In this document: one piece after another, positions 28,434-41,856 of the stretch | How positions within the stretch are numbered: position 1 is the first letter of the stretch | Layout of the letters: the number at the start of each line of letters is the position of its first letter | Source of the DNA: Chrysomallon squamiferum | Lineage: Eukaryota; Mollusca; Gastropoda; Neomphalida; Peltospiridae | Assembly: GCA_012295275.1 (NCBI GenBank) | Contig: CM022675.1 | Coordinates: forward strand, 14,897,963-14,961,962 | Direction: 5' to 3' | DNA length: 64,000 nt | Made by a program: the position numbers and the translations under genes | The notes under the pieces: model-generated | Told to the model about the DNA's origin: nothing | What the model saw: the letters and a program-made list of their open reading frames with translations, nothing else | Databases searched by the model: none

Positions 28434-30688
28434 CATACTTATATACATATATATTATATATATACACACATACACACATACCCACATATTAGGTACTGGC
28501 GTCAGGCACCGCGCAGTTTGCCTGCAAGGCGTGAATCAGTTGAAAATTATTATTTTTTCCCCATGTAGCATGCAGTGTTTACCATACTAAAGAGCAACGT
28601 ATTCACTTTCCAACACACTGTCTGTTTTTGTTTTGATGGGGATTAAGATTTTTATATATATATATGTATTTTATTTGTTTTAGCAGAATCGTGCCACTGC
28701 GCAAGCTTCCTGCGTATCGGAAAATACATATGATTTCTTTTCTGCCATCCTGTGTTTTCCCCATTCGCAGAACAACGTAAAATTAGTCTCACATGAAAGG
28801 GCATGGGTTCCTTACCCTTCGGTTGAGCTGAACTCAGCCCTTTGACCCCACTACCAGTTAGCTTACCCTACCGTGATTGTAGTCTTTTTACTTTGATCGA
28901 AATGCAGTTTTAATTATAAAAATCGTATTATAATTTGGCATGTTATTATATTTTAAAGTATTTAGAGAAAACTGTCCAACGTTTCGGCTGAAGAGCAGGG
29001 CATAAATCGGTTAAATGCCTGAAATGGGTATCGATAAAGTTGCTTGGTGCTCTTCAATATGGGGAAAAAATAAACATAAAGATAAAATAGATAATAATGT
29101 TATTGTATGCTTGTTTGCGGTAATGTCCAGTGTTAGTTCGTAATTTACTAATCGGTGGTGCGTTCGATATGGTTGAAGGAAGTTCGTTACAAACGAAATA
29201 TGAATTTTGGACGTTAATTTTCGGGATCTTTGAGTAGCATGGACCAATGATTTTTATAAAACAAAAATAGGAAACTCATTGTTTGCATACATAATAGTAC
29301 ATGTTTTAGAAGTTGAGTGCTTTTTGTGTTATCGAAAAAGAGTGAAAATTTAATTTTTAATACATTTTTAAAAAGGCTGGTTGCCGGACCTTTAATTTAA
29401 AAAAACAAACATTTTCTGTTGTAAAACTGTTTCAAGCGTTATAATGAATGTATCAAGGCAATCATTCAAATAACACGTGATCAATTTGCTTTTTACATGT
29501 AAACACGATCTCTAATGCATTGAAAATGGAAATAAATATATATAAATAAGAATTATAATGGTTTCAAGAATCGTTTTACAACTTCGTACTCAGAACTGTC
29601 TGCTATGGAGTTATAACAAAGTAATGTGTCCACATAACGAGAATAGTCATATTCATGAGCCAGTGTCTGTGAAAATTTTATTCTCTTTTTTTAAATTTTA
29701 TTACTATTTTATCATTTATTTATTTTTTGGGCTGGCGACGTCGTAATAATATCTGAAAAAAATATATAGTACGAAACGTACGAGATGGTATGACGTCAGT
29801 TACGAAAAAAAAAACTAAAAAAGGTTTCGACCTTTGCAGCAATTTCTATTCAATAATAGACTCGTATCTATGTATACGAGGTAATTATTAAATGACATAT
29901 TTTCCCAAATTAATTTTACTAATACATTAAGAACTGATTCCATTATGAAGGCATACCTATATAAACGTTTGTAAACTCTAATCGGCGTTCGACGCTGCCA
30001 TATTGGATTTCAATCGGAAGTTTCCGTGATGCCACGGAAATTTTTAACCTTCCAAATTAAATTATTTTGCGTATATTTTTCAGAACTTTTTATGATTTAC
30101 ACTGATACAGGTAAGGGTGGTTGTTCATAGTACCAAACCATGATGTCACACGCCTTTTCTAACTACTTTTTCAACGTAATCAAACTTTTCAAACTGGATT
30201 ATGTTTGTGTAAGTGCGTGAAATTATAATGCGGAATAAGATTATTAATGTATTAACTTTTGTGCCGTTACGAGTTATCGTTCCTGTTGATCCGTGCTTCT
30301 TTGAGACTGTAAGGTTAAAATGAAGCCAGCGAACTTTTAGAACCGTTATGTCAAAGAGTTATCAGTTGCTGAGATAATTCTATAACCAGATATTTGCTGT
30401 TTTTTTTTTTTTTTTTCAATTCCAGCATTAATGTAATAACCAGTAGATTTTACATGTCCAGTGACCAAGACATTGAACACACCTCAGTAATTATCACTTT
30501 AATATTGTTTTTGTTTGTAATTTAAAGCAATGTATTTTATTTTTATTTATTTTTTACTTATTTATTTATTTATATATTTTTTTCACAATATATATGTTAT
30601 TTGTTTTGGGGAGACTTCTTTTCACTAAATATATGAATTTTAATATCAGTTTTAACTTCTTTTTTTTGTAATTTTAAATATTAAATGA

Positions 30689-30689
<1 letters not shown>

Positions 30690-30736
<47 letters not shown>

Positions 30737-30755
30737 ATTATTATTATTATTATTT
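30690..30755 (+). repeat. (TTA)n microsatellite
   Basis: About 20 ATT units, complementary in sense to the AAT tracts elsewhere. Confidence 0.95.
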
Positions 30756-31849
30756 CTTCTAATTATGCAGAACAATTTAACTAAAAATCTAAATTTCTGG
30801 TAATTATTTGTTCATTTCAGAATTATATAGTGCAAAAATGGAAGAAGATGATCTCATTTAAGTTCAAACATTAATTTGATGAAAACATTCAGTTGTTCCA
30901 TTTTATTTTATTACACTGTCCTTTTCTGTTACTATTTTACACTAAATCAACTAGTGCATGTTTATTTAAATCTAATTTATTCAGGTCTCTGAAATATGAA
31001 AACATAATATTGTTTAGAAACTCAGTGATATTTCCTCACCAACAGCATAGTTATTTGACTCTGTCACTGAAATTAACATAATATTAAATTTTAAAAAATT
31101 GAGAAGAAAGAATTTCTAAAAATTATAAAACTAAAATTAATTCTATTATTTCACTTTCCAGTTCAATATTGAAATAGATGGATACATTCCACTAAACGGT
31201 GTTTCTAATCAATCTATACATACATATTTACTGTACAGCAGTGTTTTAAGAGACACCTTGCAATGTTATAACAACTAAAATCATGTACATATCCATTCTT
31301 TAGATAATGAAATAAATTATCTTTCCACTGCTGAAATGATTATTACTACTTAATTATCTACAAGTTACAATACACTCTGCTATCTTGTCACTATATAGTT
31401 CTTTATAAACCATTGCCAGCTGTAAAAAATATAAAACCACATTTTAATTTTAAATTATCTAATCTCACCTAAATTCCAAATTACATTAACTTAAAAAAAG
31501 AGTAACAATTGTTAAAACTAACATGAAAAAATCCCAATCCAGTCAGAGCCCCATCATTAACTTTTTATTAATTGTGAAACTAAAAAAACATATTTCAGTA
31601 TAGTTTATTCATTTATTAACTTTTAGGAAAAATTCTGTTTATATTTTATTTTTCATGACACGTATATTAAGATTTTATATTACTTTGTTCATTAATGTGT
31701 GTATAGTATAATGATAAAAATGTAATATGTTAAATGTGTTTTTGTCTGTTTATTCAGACTCCAGAGACAGAAGAGCACAAAAGAAAGGTGTATATAACTT
31801 TTTAATATCTAGAATTATTGTTATGAGTCATTCATAATCCTTAAGTTTA

Positions 31850-31889
<40 letters not shown>

Positions 31890-34178
31890 GAAACAATTAG
31901 AAATAGAAAAAAAAAGAAAAAAGGAAGAAGAAAATAACGTTTTATTTTCATCAATTATTATATATTAGATATTATTATATTTCTCTTTCCTAACAAAGTC
32001 TGGCCTCTAAAAAGAAAATCTGGAAGTAACAAAAATTAATTTATTCAACAATTTCAAATTTCATTTTACTTACAGGTCCACATCTCTGCAAAAAACACTA
32101 TCTACAAGAGAGTTATTATTAATAAATCTTAATTAAAGTTATTAACAAAAAAAAAAAAACACACCCAAAAACCAACCCAACAACAACAACAAAAAAGAAG
32201 AACAAGAAAAAAGAGTTGTTGGTAGTAATTTTTTGATATATTATTAGATCTTGATTTTTCATATTACTATTTTAAAATCTTTATTTAATAACAAAATAGT
32301 CTGGTTTTAATATTTGATCCATGTTTCTTAGAAGTGTATCTTTGCCTAAAACAAACTGTTTAATAAATAAATACTGATACTAAAAGGTGTTCTTTTATTA
32401 TTTTCTTTTTTATTTATTTAAATAATTGTAAAATATCTGTACATTCATGTGTTATGATTTTTGTTTTTGTTGTATAATCAATCAAAGAAAATTAATATTT
32501 TGACCCTAACTTACACTTTCTTCTTATTGTATATCATTTTTATATTGTATTTGTAAATATCTGTACATATTTGATTTATAATATTTAAATTTTTATTTTT
32601 TTTTGAAATGACCAATCAAAGTAAATTCATGTTTTGCTTCTAAAAAATTTAAAATTTTTTTTTTTTAAATTTATTTATCAAACTAAAAAACTGAACTACA
32701 GAAATGTTCTTAAAATATTGAAAACTTAAAGACTGAAAAATGAACTTTCCTTTTTATTTAAAATATCTGAAAATGTTTAAATAACTCAATGGAAATTGTT
32801 TTTATATTTTGAAATCCACACAAACTGTATCAGTAGTAGTCACTTGAGAAATATAACTCAGAGTTTCTTTGTAAATATTCTTAAATTTGAACTTACTTAA
32901 GTAAAAACTGTTCTATATAATTAGTTAATGTTGAAAGCCTGTCATGGTGTTGCAGCTGTCTATGGTTTATAAATTATTTTGATGGGATTGCAATCCTTAA
33001 ATATGCCAACAATTAAAAGAATAATGTGATCAACAGCCCATGAACAATCATAATTTAGATTACTAACATTTTATTTCATTTAACACAGACAGAACCTGTA
33101 CATAAATTTAAAAAAAAAAAACCCAAGTAAAACAGACATTTTAAAATAAGTGCACATGTAATGTAAATATTAAGAATATATATATGTAAATTACACATAC
33201 GATATATTTATTAGCATGTATTATATTAGAAAACAGGCATTATTATAATTTTTGAATATCAATATGCCAAGATTTAAATAAAAAGAAAAAAAAAAAAAAG
33301 AAAGAAAAAAAATAGATAATAAAAAAAAGAAGTAAAAAAGATCTTATTAATATGTAAAACAATTCTTCCCACCTGCATAGCGGAGAGCTGGGTGTCAACA
33401 AAGTGTCACCGTCTGTATGTTCATAGTAACACAACTCCATATCCTACCTAATGAAAATTAGACTTAAGACAAAGAAGACAAGTCTGTCATTTAAAAAAGA
33501 AATTTTTGATGCCAAAAGTGAACATTTGTCTCTCAGGTTTGTGAATTCCTCATGTCATAGCCAATGGAACATTGTTTTCCTTTAACCTTTTTGATATATT
33601 TTATTCTTTTTTATTTCAAGAACTTCACAGAATAAATAAGAACATTTTTTTTTTCTTTTCTTTCTTTGTATTCCCCCCTCCACGAAAGACCAAGCCCCTC
33701 CTTTCTATATAATCCACACGAAAAGATCACTCTTTAAATCGATAAGCAGAAATGCTGGAACATTCGGGACTATTTCCCCCAAAATGACTGAAAATATTTC
33801 CTATCTCGGCCTATGGCAGTTTCAAATATTCTGGTGACATTTCACTTAAGTTAATGTGACTTATTCCAGAAATGACAATAATTTGAATAAAACTTAAAAG
33901 GAACCCAGGTTCAAAAATGGATATTGGAAGATCGATTTAAAAAAAATTAAACTGTCAACAGATTTGTTTTAACATGACATAAAATTAGCATTACCCAATC
34001 CAAAAAGTTAGCAGTTATAAGATATTGAAGTCTTACATTTTGCACATCGACGTGCGTACATAAAACTGCAAAACTGAAACCTAAACGTAAAGGGAAACAA
34101 CTGTAGACAAAATTTTACATTTCCGGGAAGAAACACTTTATACAGTGACTGTAAGCTGTGTAAATTCTGCAAATATAT

Positions 34179-34609
34179 ATGATGTCTAACCTTACAAAAC
34201 TGGAAGAAGAAGCCTTAAAAAGAAAAGAAAGATTACGAGCACTTAGGGAAAAACGGAGAGACATAAATGATGACAACTTAAGGCATTATGCAATGGAAAT
34301 CGACGAGGAAAAGAAGGACAAACTGCCACGGTTTGTGACACCATTAGATTTAGAGTCAAAACTCTTTATAGTTTACAACGCCAAGATTAATGCTCCACTG
34401 ATATTGGCGTTACAACAAGTTTGCTGCTTTAAAGAGTTTTCTGAATTTTCAGATTACTACATGTAAATCTCAGGCTGGCCCACAAGTTCCCGGTGCTTCA
34501 TCAGAATAAGTTCAATTACAAAAACTGTTTTCAATTTTGTTAAAATATTACTGATATTAATATTAGAAATGGTCTATTACCAGTATTACTATTAGGTACG
34601 TGACAGATA

Positions 34610-34664
<55 letters not shown>

Positions 34665-37185
34665 TATTAATTATTATTATTATTATTATTAGTAGTAGTA
34701 GTAGTAGTAGTATTCTGAAATGTCTACAATACTTGGATGAGCTTTAATTTAAAGCTTTTTAAAAGAAAGAAAATATTAAAATTGTGTGAATATCTAAAGA
34801 AACGAGGTTCTTACAGCAGCTTTAATGCCTTGAAATTGCATTCAGAGGAAACCTACTTAATAATTTTGTAGTAATTTCATGACTTTATTATATTTTCTGT
34901 TATATTGTAAGATTTGTTTTTAAGGCCAGTTTTTCGAAGTTACGTTCCACAGGATGAAACTCTGAAGGAAGATTTTATTCAGGTGGAGTCAAAAATCTCA
35001 GATGGTATGTTATAAACATTTCATTATTATTAGCAAAAAGATTTTATCAAGTTCTGTGTTAACTGTCACTGTGTCAGGTACATATTATGAAATGAGTAGG
35101 CATAAAATGTAAGTTAATAATGTAGTATGCATTCTAGTAATTATAGTACCATCTAGATACAGGTTGTATTTCTTTTATTTAAAATCAGAAACATTTTTCT
35201 TTTTGTTGCTTTGAGCAGACAAATGAATGTGATACCTTAGCATGTGTATGCTTGACTGTACATAATCTTTTTTTCAGGTTGCAGTGTATCAAATTATGTT
35301 ATTAAATATGAGACATTCTTAGGCTTTGGCATTTCAAATACAGGACATTGAAAGTGTAGTATAACAGTGAACTTGGTTTAAACAATAGTATAAATTACTG
35401 GTAATTAATACAGAAAATAAATTATACAATAGTGGATATGCATTTATACCTGCATTGACTAAATTTTTAGTTTCAGAGAAAGTTAAAGAACAACTTGAAG
35501 CTGGCAAAACAAAACATATACTTGAAGAAGTGGTAAGATTACAAACATAATCTATATACTGTAAATATCTGACGTTTTTCTAATGTTAAACTGACATAAT
35601 TGCTTATAACATTTTAATCATTTTATTAAATCTTTGTGCAGTCACTGGTAATATTTAAAATAAATTTCTGGAGAATTTTCTTTTATACCATTTCAGTTAT
35701 TTGCTTTGTTTGTACTTGCACTGTTTACATATTTGTATATTATAATTTAGGATCTGTTAAATCTTGCACCACGCAAACCAGACTGGGATCTCAAGAGAGA
35801 TATAGCTCCAAAACTGGAAAAACTTGAAAGACACACACAAAGAGCCATTGCTGAACTGATAAGTGAGTAATGTTTTAAAGTCACATAACTGTTTTGTAAA
35901 TTGAAACTGATTTACACTATATTGATGTGACGGCATATGAGCCGTGAATATCAGTTACATTCTGGTTTTTTCTATCTTTCATATTAATACAAAATGTAGA
36001 AGTCATGCTATATATGAGTAAAAACCTGAGTTCACAGGTTCCTTTTGTGTCATCAGTCTCACATTAAACAATGATTTGTTTTTTGTAAAATAAAAATTTA
36101 TTTTATATGAATATTCCTTAATGTAGAAAATGAAATATATGATATCAGATATAATTTTAATGTTGCTGTGATTTGCTTGGAGCCATTCTTTTGATGTTGA
36201 TCTCCAGTAATAATCATAAATTGAGTACTGAAATCATTGAACAAATTTGATATTTATTAAAATGTTTATAATAGTGTGAGAAAATGTTGAAAATAATAAT
36301 CTGTTTTAAAATATTTTTAAAATGTATATATATACTAAAATTCTGGTGAGATATTTGGTAACATTTAATTTCGTATAATGCTGATTTGCCAAATTTATTT
36401 GATGGACAGTTACTTTGAATTTCAGTTCTTATTTTATGTTTCTAAAATGTAAGTTGTCTTAGCATTATCACATGAATATCTAAGCCTATTTAAATTCTTA
36501 TGTACTGAAAGTTGTTGGCAAATTACTGTTTAGATATATTTGTTTATATCAAACATAAATCCAGCAGTGGTACAAATTATGATCATATCTTTCACACATA
36601 TGATCTGATTTCTTTAGTGGATCATAAATAGGCTTAGTTTAGATTCATTTTCTAAACATATTTGGTTATTTGATTGAATGAGTCAAATCATGAATCTGGA
36701 ATGTGTGTTTATGGTGACCTTTTAGATTGATCTCAACTTTTTAAAAACATATATATACATTATTTCTATAAAAGAAAATTTAGGAATTTCTTCCTATATG
36801 CTCCAGTATATACATTTAGATTTACCAATATTGAATATGACACGATATGTCTGTATCTCTCTAAATGTGTAACTTGATTTTTCTGACTACTTGTTTATTT
36901 GTGGTTTTACTGTAGGCAGAGGAGATTAGTTTTACTGACAAATATCAGGATAATTTAGATTATATTTTTCTAATATGATTTGGAGGAATTTCACATTTAT
37001 ACCCATGTTTTCCATGTTATAAAACATTTTTTTAAATAATATGTTAGTTGAATTTTAAATAATTACTCATTGAATTATTTACTGAATTTACAGGAGAACG
37101 TTTAAAGGCAAGTCAGGAAGATCTAGCAAATGTTGTCAATGCAAGTGACTTGATGAAATCAGTGGATGATGAAGATGCAGATTAA
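34179..37185 (+). CDS. CCDC12: Coiled-coil domain-containing protein 12 (CCDC12), complete
   Basis: Five exons: 34179-34330, 34925-35004, 35471-35532, 35751-35862 and 37094-37185 (TAA). All phases join, giving 165 residues, close to the human length. N-terminal KLEEEALKRKERLRALREKR matches the family opening R-L-E-E-E-A-L-x-R-K-E-R-L. RSYVPQDE corresponds to the R-N-Y-V-P-E-D-E motif. NLAPRKPDWDLKRDIAPKLE and RTQRAIAELIRERLK-type sequence (here HTQRAIAELI|RERLK) are the conserved C-terminal block. CCDC12 is a nuclear protein found with activated spliceosomes. The ATG is doubled (34179 and 34182); the first is used here and the initiator is not resolved. The donor after exon 1 is gtttgt, and reading through it gives a false 95-residue frame. 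Confidence 0.96.
34612..34712 (+). repeat. (AAT)n, (ATT)n and (AGT)n compound microsatellite
   Basis: It lies in CCDC12 intron 1. Adjacent AAT and ATT runs form a potential hairpin, followed by AGT units. Confidence 0.95.
35863..37093 (+). other. CCDC12 intron 4 (no other feature)
   Basis: Ordinary AT-rich intron DNA. I see no microsatellite, transposon or exon in it. Confidence 0.7.
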
Positions 37186-37990
37186 AGGAGGATGTTACTG
37201 CTGACATGCAAGATTAATTGATTTTTAAGAACTTAAATGTCTGATGATGATCATACAAAATGCAGGTGATGATATGACACTTGAGAAGTAGAAAGACTGG
37301 TTAATAGTTGCGTGCAATTTTGTGAAAAGCTTAAAAAACACCAGCTTACTTTTGTGAAGAGCAGTACTTGTATTACTATGTACTGATTTGATTTGTATGT
37401 ACATCATGGTTCTCGCTAGCAAGAAAAATGGGAAGAACTCAAAAATGACTTCTCCCTGTAGACAATGGGGAGAAGTGAAGTTTTATCACTTAATTTGAAT
37501 ACAAGTTCAAAAGAACTGTTTATTGTCAGCCTCTAATTACAACAGCAAAACAATCCATTTTTGCAGCTGTTTACACACTGAATAGTCTCTGTAGTACTTG
37601 TTCATAGATACAAAGTGTATCAGTTAATGAGTAACATAAGAAGAATAATCATAGTTGTCATTAAAAAAATTCCATGACACTCACAAGAAACAAAAAATCT
37701 ATTAAACTAGTTTCTTGTGGCTTAAAGCAAAATGCAAAAAGTTGGCTGTGTAATTTTTAACATGTTATTTTTGTTTTTTATTAACTTACTAAAAATGAAT
37801 GCTATGTAGAGTGCCATGGGTTAAAAGTGTGGCGAAGTTTGCTAAAAAAAGTGATTATTTTTCCCATGTTGCCCCTTCACACGAATCCTATACCTTACAA
37901 GTTGAAAGGTTTTATTACATTTAAACCTCTTTATGTCAGAACTGAGCAGTGATGAGATTAATAAAATAAACTGTTTTAAAACTTTATTTC
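37186..37990 (+). other. CCDC12 3' untranslated region (probable)
   Basis: The region runs from the stop at 37185 to AATAAA at 37960-37965 and has no coding exon. If that signal is used the 3' UTR is about 780 bases and its end meets the opposite-strand thyroglobulin-repeat gene. Confidence 0.5.
37960..37965 (+). promoter_or_regulatory. Candidate CCDC12 polyadenylation signal
   Basis: AATAAA in aataaaataaactg, the best plus-strand signal downstream of the stop that I noted. Confidence 0.4.
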
Positions 37991-38000
37991 TTTTCAGTGT

Positions 38001-38011
38001 TTTATTTTATT
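38001..38011 (-). promoter_or_regulatory. Polyadenylation signals of the thyroglobulin-repeat gene
   Basis: Read on the minus strand, caataaaataaaac gives two overlapping AATAAA about 65-75 bases beyond the minus-strand stop at 38075. Confidence 0.5.
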
Positions 38012-38074
38012 GCTGTAAGATCAGTGAATATTTTAGGTTAATCAGTGTCACATTTAGAATAACACTGATCCAGT

Positions 38075-39617
38075 TTAAGTTGTGCAATGAAGGCTGTGTA
38101 ATGAAGCAATGCTCACAGAACTTGTTCCAATTTGATTGCCAAAATGATCAATACAGTAACAGAAAGATGCAATACACCGGTACTGTTGATAATTTCCATT
38201 TGGTGCACAGTTGAATGTCCAACTACTAAGACCAGTCTTTTTGTATGCATCAAAGTCACGTGCACATTCTACAAGTAAATACGTATTAAAATTAGACAAT
38301 AAAGAAATGATCATCTGACTTGTTTATTTTAGATAACTTTTCAATAGTCATAGATCTAATAATATTTTAACTGATGTATTTATGTTAAAGGTGAATCATA
38401 TATGTAGTATATTTAAACCAACTACACTTATTTTTGATTGTATTCCCATATAAGTATAATTAATATAAGTCGATGTTAAATACGGTAAAATGTCATACCA
38501 AAATAATGTATTGTTTCAGATATTCTGTTTTTTTAATACTTACAGATATATATTCTCTTTTGTCTACTTTATTTTAAAAAATAAAACATTCTATTATGAA
38601 GACCAAAATATAAATAAACTGTGTTTACATTTTTGAGTTGTTTTTTTTTTCAACAGCTTGGTTGCTGCCTAAAGTGGAGATTTCCATACACACACGTTGA
38701 AGTTATTTATCATACTAAAATAAGAACTAGAATTCGACTACAAATACACTTCTCTATTTTCTGTCACAGTTCTCATTTTTATAATGTAAATGAAACTGTC
38801 TGTACTTACAACTGCTCAAAATTTGGATTCACCAATGTTGGCTTTAGAATTTATATAGTAACACACACAACAGAACCACACTAAAAATAGATGAGTACTA
38901 ACCAAGATTCAATGTTTAGTGAAAGTAAATTAAAAAGATAAACAGGGTTTGGACAATGGAACTTCCTAGGAAATTGGAGCAACAAACGTTTCGGTGTCTG
39001 TTTTGATGTAATGATTGTTGTTGATATATTAGATTAGTTACTTAATAAACTGGTTTATGCCACTTACTGTGATCCTTTGCACTGTTTAGGTTTGTAGGTT
39101 CCATCAGGATTACAGTCGAGTTTACCAAATAGAGAATTTCCCTTCATCTGAGCTTTTTTTTCAGCACCTGTCCATGTAGTGTAAATGAAAATACTTATTA
39201 ATAACCCAGGACTTAATAGCAAATCATTTTATCTGTCATCTGTTGGGAAGGGACCCCCAAAATCCAGTAATGGTTATTTGTAAATTTTCTCCATTCTGCA
39301 AGTTCTATGAAAAGTGATATATATTTTACTGATTATGAAATAGATCAGCTTTACCAGGTTGTGTTTAAGGGGACACTTGGCAAAAGATAAAAATATTGTA
39401 AAAACTTGAAAATGATCAAAAGTTACTACAATAAAAAGAAAATAATTGTTCTTTTTTTCAGTAAAATAGTCTATGTGTTGTCTGATTCTAAATGAAAATT
39501 CACCTCGCTGTGTTCTCTGACAGGTGAGAGTATTCACGTCACAGGTCAAATGAGGCTCACAAACACTGTGGGCTGGTGCACCAAGCAGATGATTGGAGAC
39601 ACATCTCTCACCCACAC
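38075..39617 (-). CDS. Thyroglobulin type-1 repeat protein, 3' exons (5' partial)
   Basis: Three minus-strand exons are supported. 39617-39504 (phase 1-1) encodes a Cys-rich segment VGERCVSNHLLGAPAHSVC then EPHLTCDVNTLTC. 39167-39068 encodes AEKKAQMKGNSLFGKLDCNP then DGTYKPKQCKGSQ, the first half of a type-1 repeat. 38268 down to the TAA at 38075 encodes CARDFDAYKKTGLSSWTFNC, APNGNYQQYRC, FCYCIDHFGNQIGTSS, a complete repeat with the C-Y-C-[IV]-D core and G-x-x-I-G-T end. Exon b leaves in phase 2 but exon c enters in phase 1, so at least one exon between them (probably carrying the missing C-x-C-V-D half) was not found. Upstream exons with the signal peptide were also not found. The family contains secreted protease inhibitors and matrix proteins; which applies here is unknown. 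Confidence 0.7.
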
Positions 39618-40029
39618 CTGTAAGTGTCACAGTAAACTGACGTTTAAACCTAACAACTAACACAACTTACAGTTTTCTGTGGAGATATAAAAATAATATG
39701 TTAAATATGTATGAGTAAGGTACAAAAACAAAACGGAAACCTTTTGAATGATTCCATATTTTGAATACTTTATTTAAAACAGTAAAATAACAAGCTAATA
39801 AAAATGTCTCAGATCTCTCCATATATTACGTATATCGTTTTGTAAAAAAAAAAAAAAAAAAAAAATGTTATATTTCAAATTTCAAGAATAGGAATTTTGT
39901 ACATTTCTGTAGATGAAATAAAAAATGGTTTATTGTCTGTAAGAACACCTGTCACTGAAACAGAATAATGAATAATTGTCAGGTTGTCTATGTATTAGTT
40001 GTTCAGAGAAATATACTGAAACACAGAAA

Positions 40030-40606
40030 CATCCTCCCAGCATGCCGTGTCTCACTCGTTTACGTCATATGGTACCTCGCCGCGTAAGCATCTCTGTTAC
40101 GTTGTGCTCGTATTTTGTGAGGAATTTTGCCAATTTTCCATTGATCCTAAGAAAGTGATTGCAAAGGACAGTGCTGAGAAGAAGAAGTAGATGATGTCCA
40201 TTGAATTAAAGCATGAAATCATGGAAAAACATGAGCGGGGTATGGATGTAGTTGGCTAGGCAGTACCAGCATAGTGTTTCTACGATATGTACCATACTGA
40301 AGCAGAAGGAGACAACAAAGACTGTAACTCCAGCCAAAGGCGTTAAAATAATTTGTCTGATCTCCAAGATAAATAAACTTTACAAAACCTATTTATTTCT
40401 TTACATTATCTTTTATTATTATTATTTTTTTTTACAATATTTGTCATTTATAAATACATTTTTCTTATTCAAAAATTGGGGTGGCTTTGGGGCATTAATC
40501 GTATTTTAGTTCATTTCATTTGGGGAAAACTGATTTGTTATACGAGCAAATTGAGTTACGAGCTCGGCCACGGAACGAATTAAACTCGTAAGTCAAGGTA
40601 CCACTG
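40030..40606 (+). mobile_element. Tigger/pogo-like element, 5'-truncated copy
   Basis: It matches the copy at 6765-7490: the DPKK-type start region (gatcctaagaaagtgattgc), gcatgaaatcatgga, agcagaagga, and the right terminus ending gtcaaggtaccactg at 40606. The left terminal repeat is absent and the base pair after the right end is CA rather than TA. The transposase frame is broken by a stop at about 40187. It is a dead fragment. Confidence 0.82.
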
Positions 40607-41644
40607 CATATATTAAAATAGAAAAATACATTAAAATACAAGGATGTACAAGAAAATGAAAAACCATTTCTTTTGTGCTCCTGTACGTAACTCTTAGTAT
40701 TATAATCAATTTTTGACTCAAATGTTTATTAATGATTAGTAAAAACAAAAAATAAATTAAATAGCGAAGGAAACAAAATGAAGGAAAGAAAAAAAAACAA
40801 TACAACTATGGTATATTTTGCATGTATGTATATAAAAATAATAAACTAAATAACAACAACAACAACAACAATAATAATAATTGTAATAATAATAATAATA
40901 AAATTATATAAAATTATAAAATAAAATTTAATTAATGCAGCTTATATATTTAGAGCAAATTTGTTTCGAACAGATACACATTTAAATCTAAACACAGCAG
41001 TTTTTCACCTACAGCTATCCTATTTTTTCAAGTCACATTCTAAAAGAAACTGTCAGACAAGAAAGTATGTTGGAATGTCTCAAAACGTATCAAGTATTAT
41101 CTTTGTGTGTACTGTGAATTAACAAGGCTCGTCCGACCCAAATAGTTCAGTTTCCGCCTATCAATATTTTAATTATTACACCAACTAAGAAAGGCAAAAT
41201 CGATGTAGTGCACATAATTTGAGTTATCTCCCTTAGTAGTATTTCTACACATTTATTTAGAAATATTGCAATACTATAATTGTTTAATGTATGAGTAACG
41301 AATAGCTCACCAAAAACCAAGCAAGCACGCACACACACACACACACACGGATTCGAAATTAAAAATATGACAACAATTGCTACTGTTTGAGGGCCGTAGA
41401 GAAAGCAACCGATATCTAATAATGTATGCAAAATTTCACATTTTGACAGACGTTAAGAGGAATTTACTCACTTGATCTAAATTATTTCATGAAAAATTAA
41501 AATATCATTAGATCAAATAGAATATGTGTTTTAGGTTCATTAGACTATCTAGGGTAAGTTCACAGGGATTATAGGACAAGACAAGAAGTTTATTTCTCTA
41601 AAGAAATAAAAACGATACATCTGTGGTATGTTTTGCATGTATGT

Positions 41645-41656
41645 ATATGTGTATGT

Positions 41657-41715
<59 letters not shown>

Positions 41716-41761
41716 TGTGTGTGTGTGGGGTGTGTGTGTGTGTGTGTGTGTGTTTGTGTGC
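41645..41761 (+). repeat. (GT)n microsatellite
   Basis: About 55 GT units with minor interruptions. A short CA tract flanked by related sequence (gaatagctcaccaaa) lies at 41300-41350 in opposite orientation. Confidence 0.96.
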
Positions 41762-41856
41762 GTGCTTGCTGTTTGGTGAGCTATTCGTTACTCTAGTTGT
41801 TTTTTATTGTTATAGAAAATAACTTTTGAAATATTATTTAAATGTATAATAATATT

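Larger units (their letters stand above)
28300..34178. other. Mostly non-coding DNA between CAP paralogue 2 and CCDC12
   Basis: It holds (CT)n (28351-28428), TA tracts, (TTA)n (30690-30755), poly(A) at 31850-31882 and long AT-rich DNA. A less AT-rich stretch at 28490-28880 may contain a SINE-like element (28780-28880). Three short splice-bounded plus-strand stretches (30084-30110, 30821 onward, 31758-31787) and one minus-strand candidate exon (33373-33440) are the only exon-like signals. None is strong enough to call a gene. Confidence 0.55.
39618..41856. other. Upstream of the thyroglobulin-repeat exons (no exon found)
   Basis: It contains a poly(A) run (39842-39864), the truncated Tigger copy (40030-40606), AAC/AAT runs (40852-40905) and a long (GT)n tract. 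The missing 5' exons of the minus-strand gene may lie here or beyond the LINE block. Confidence 0.5.

Noticed and set aside
38621-38884. Plus-strand Cys-containing frame between the thyroglobulin exons
   Set aside because: Cys spacing fits no family and it lacks splice partners; the minus strand also failed to give the missing exon here.
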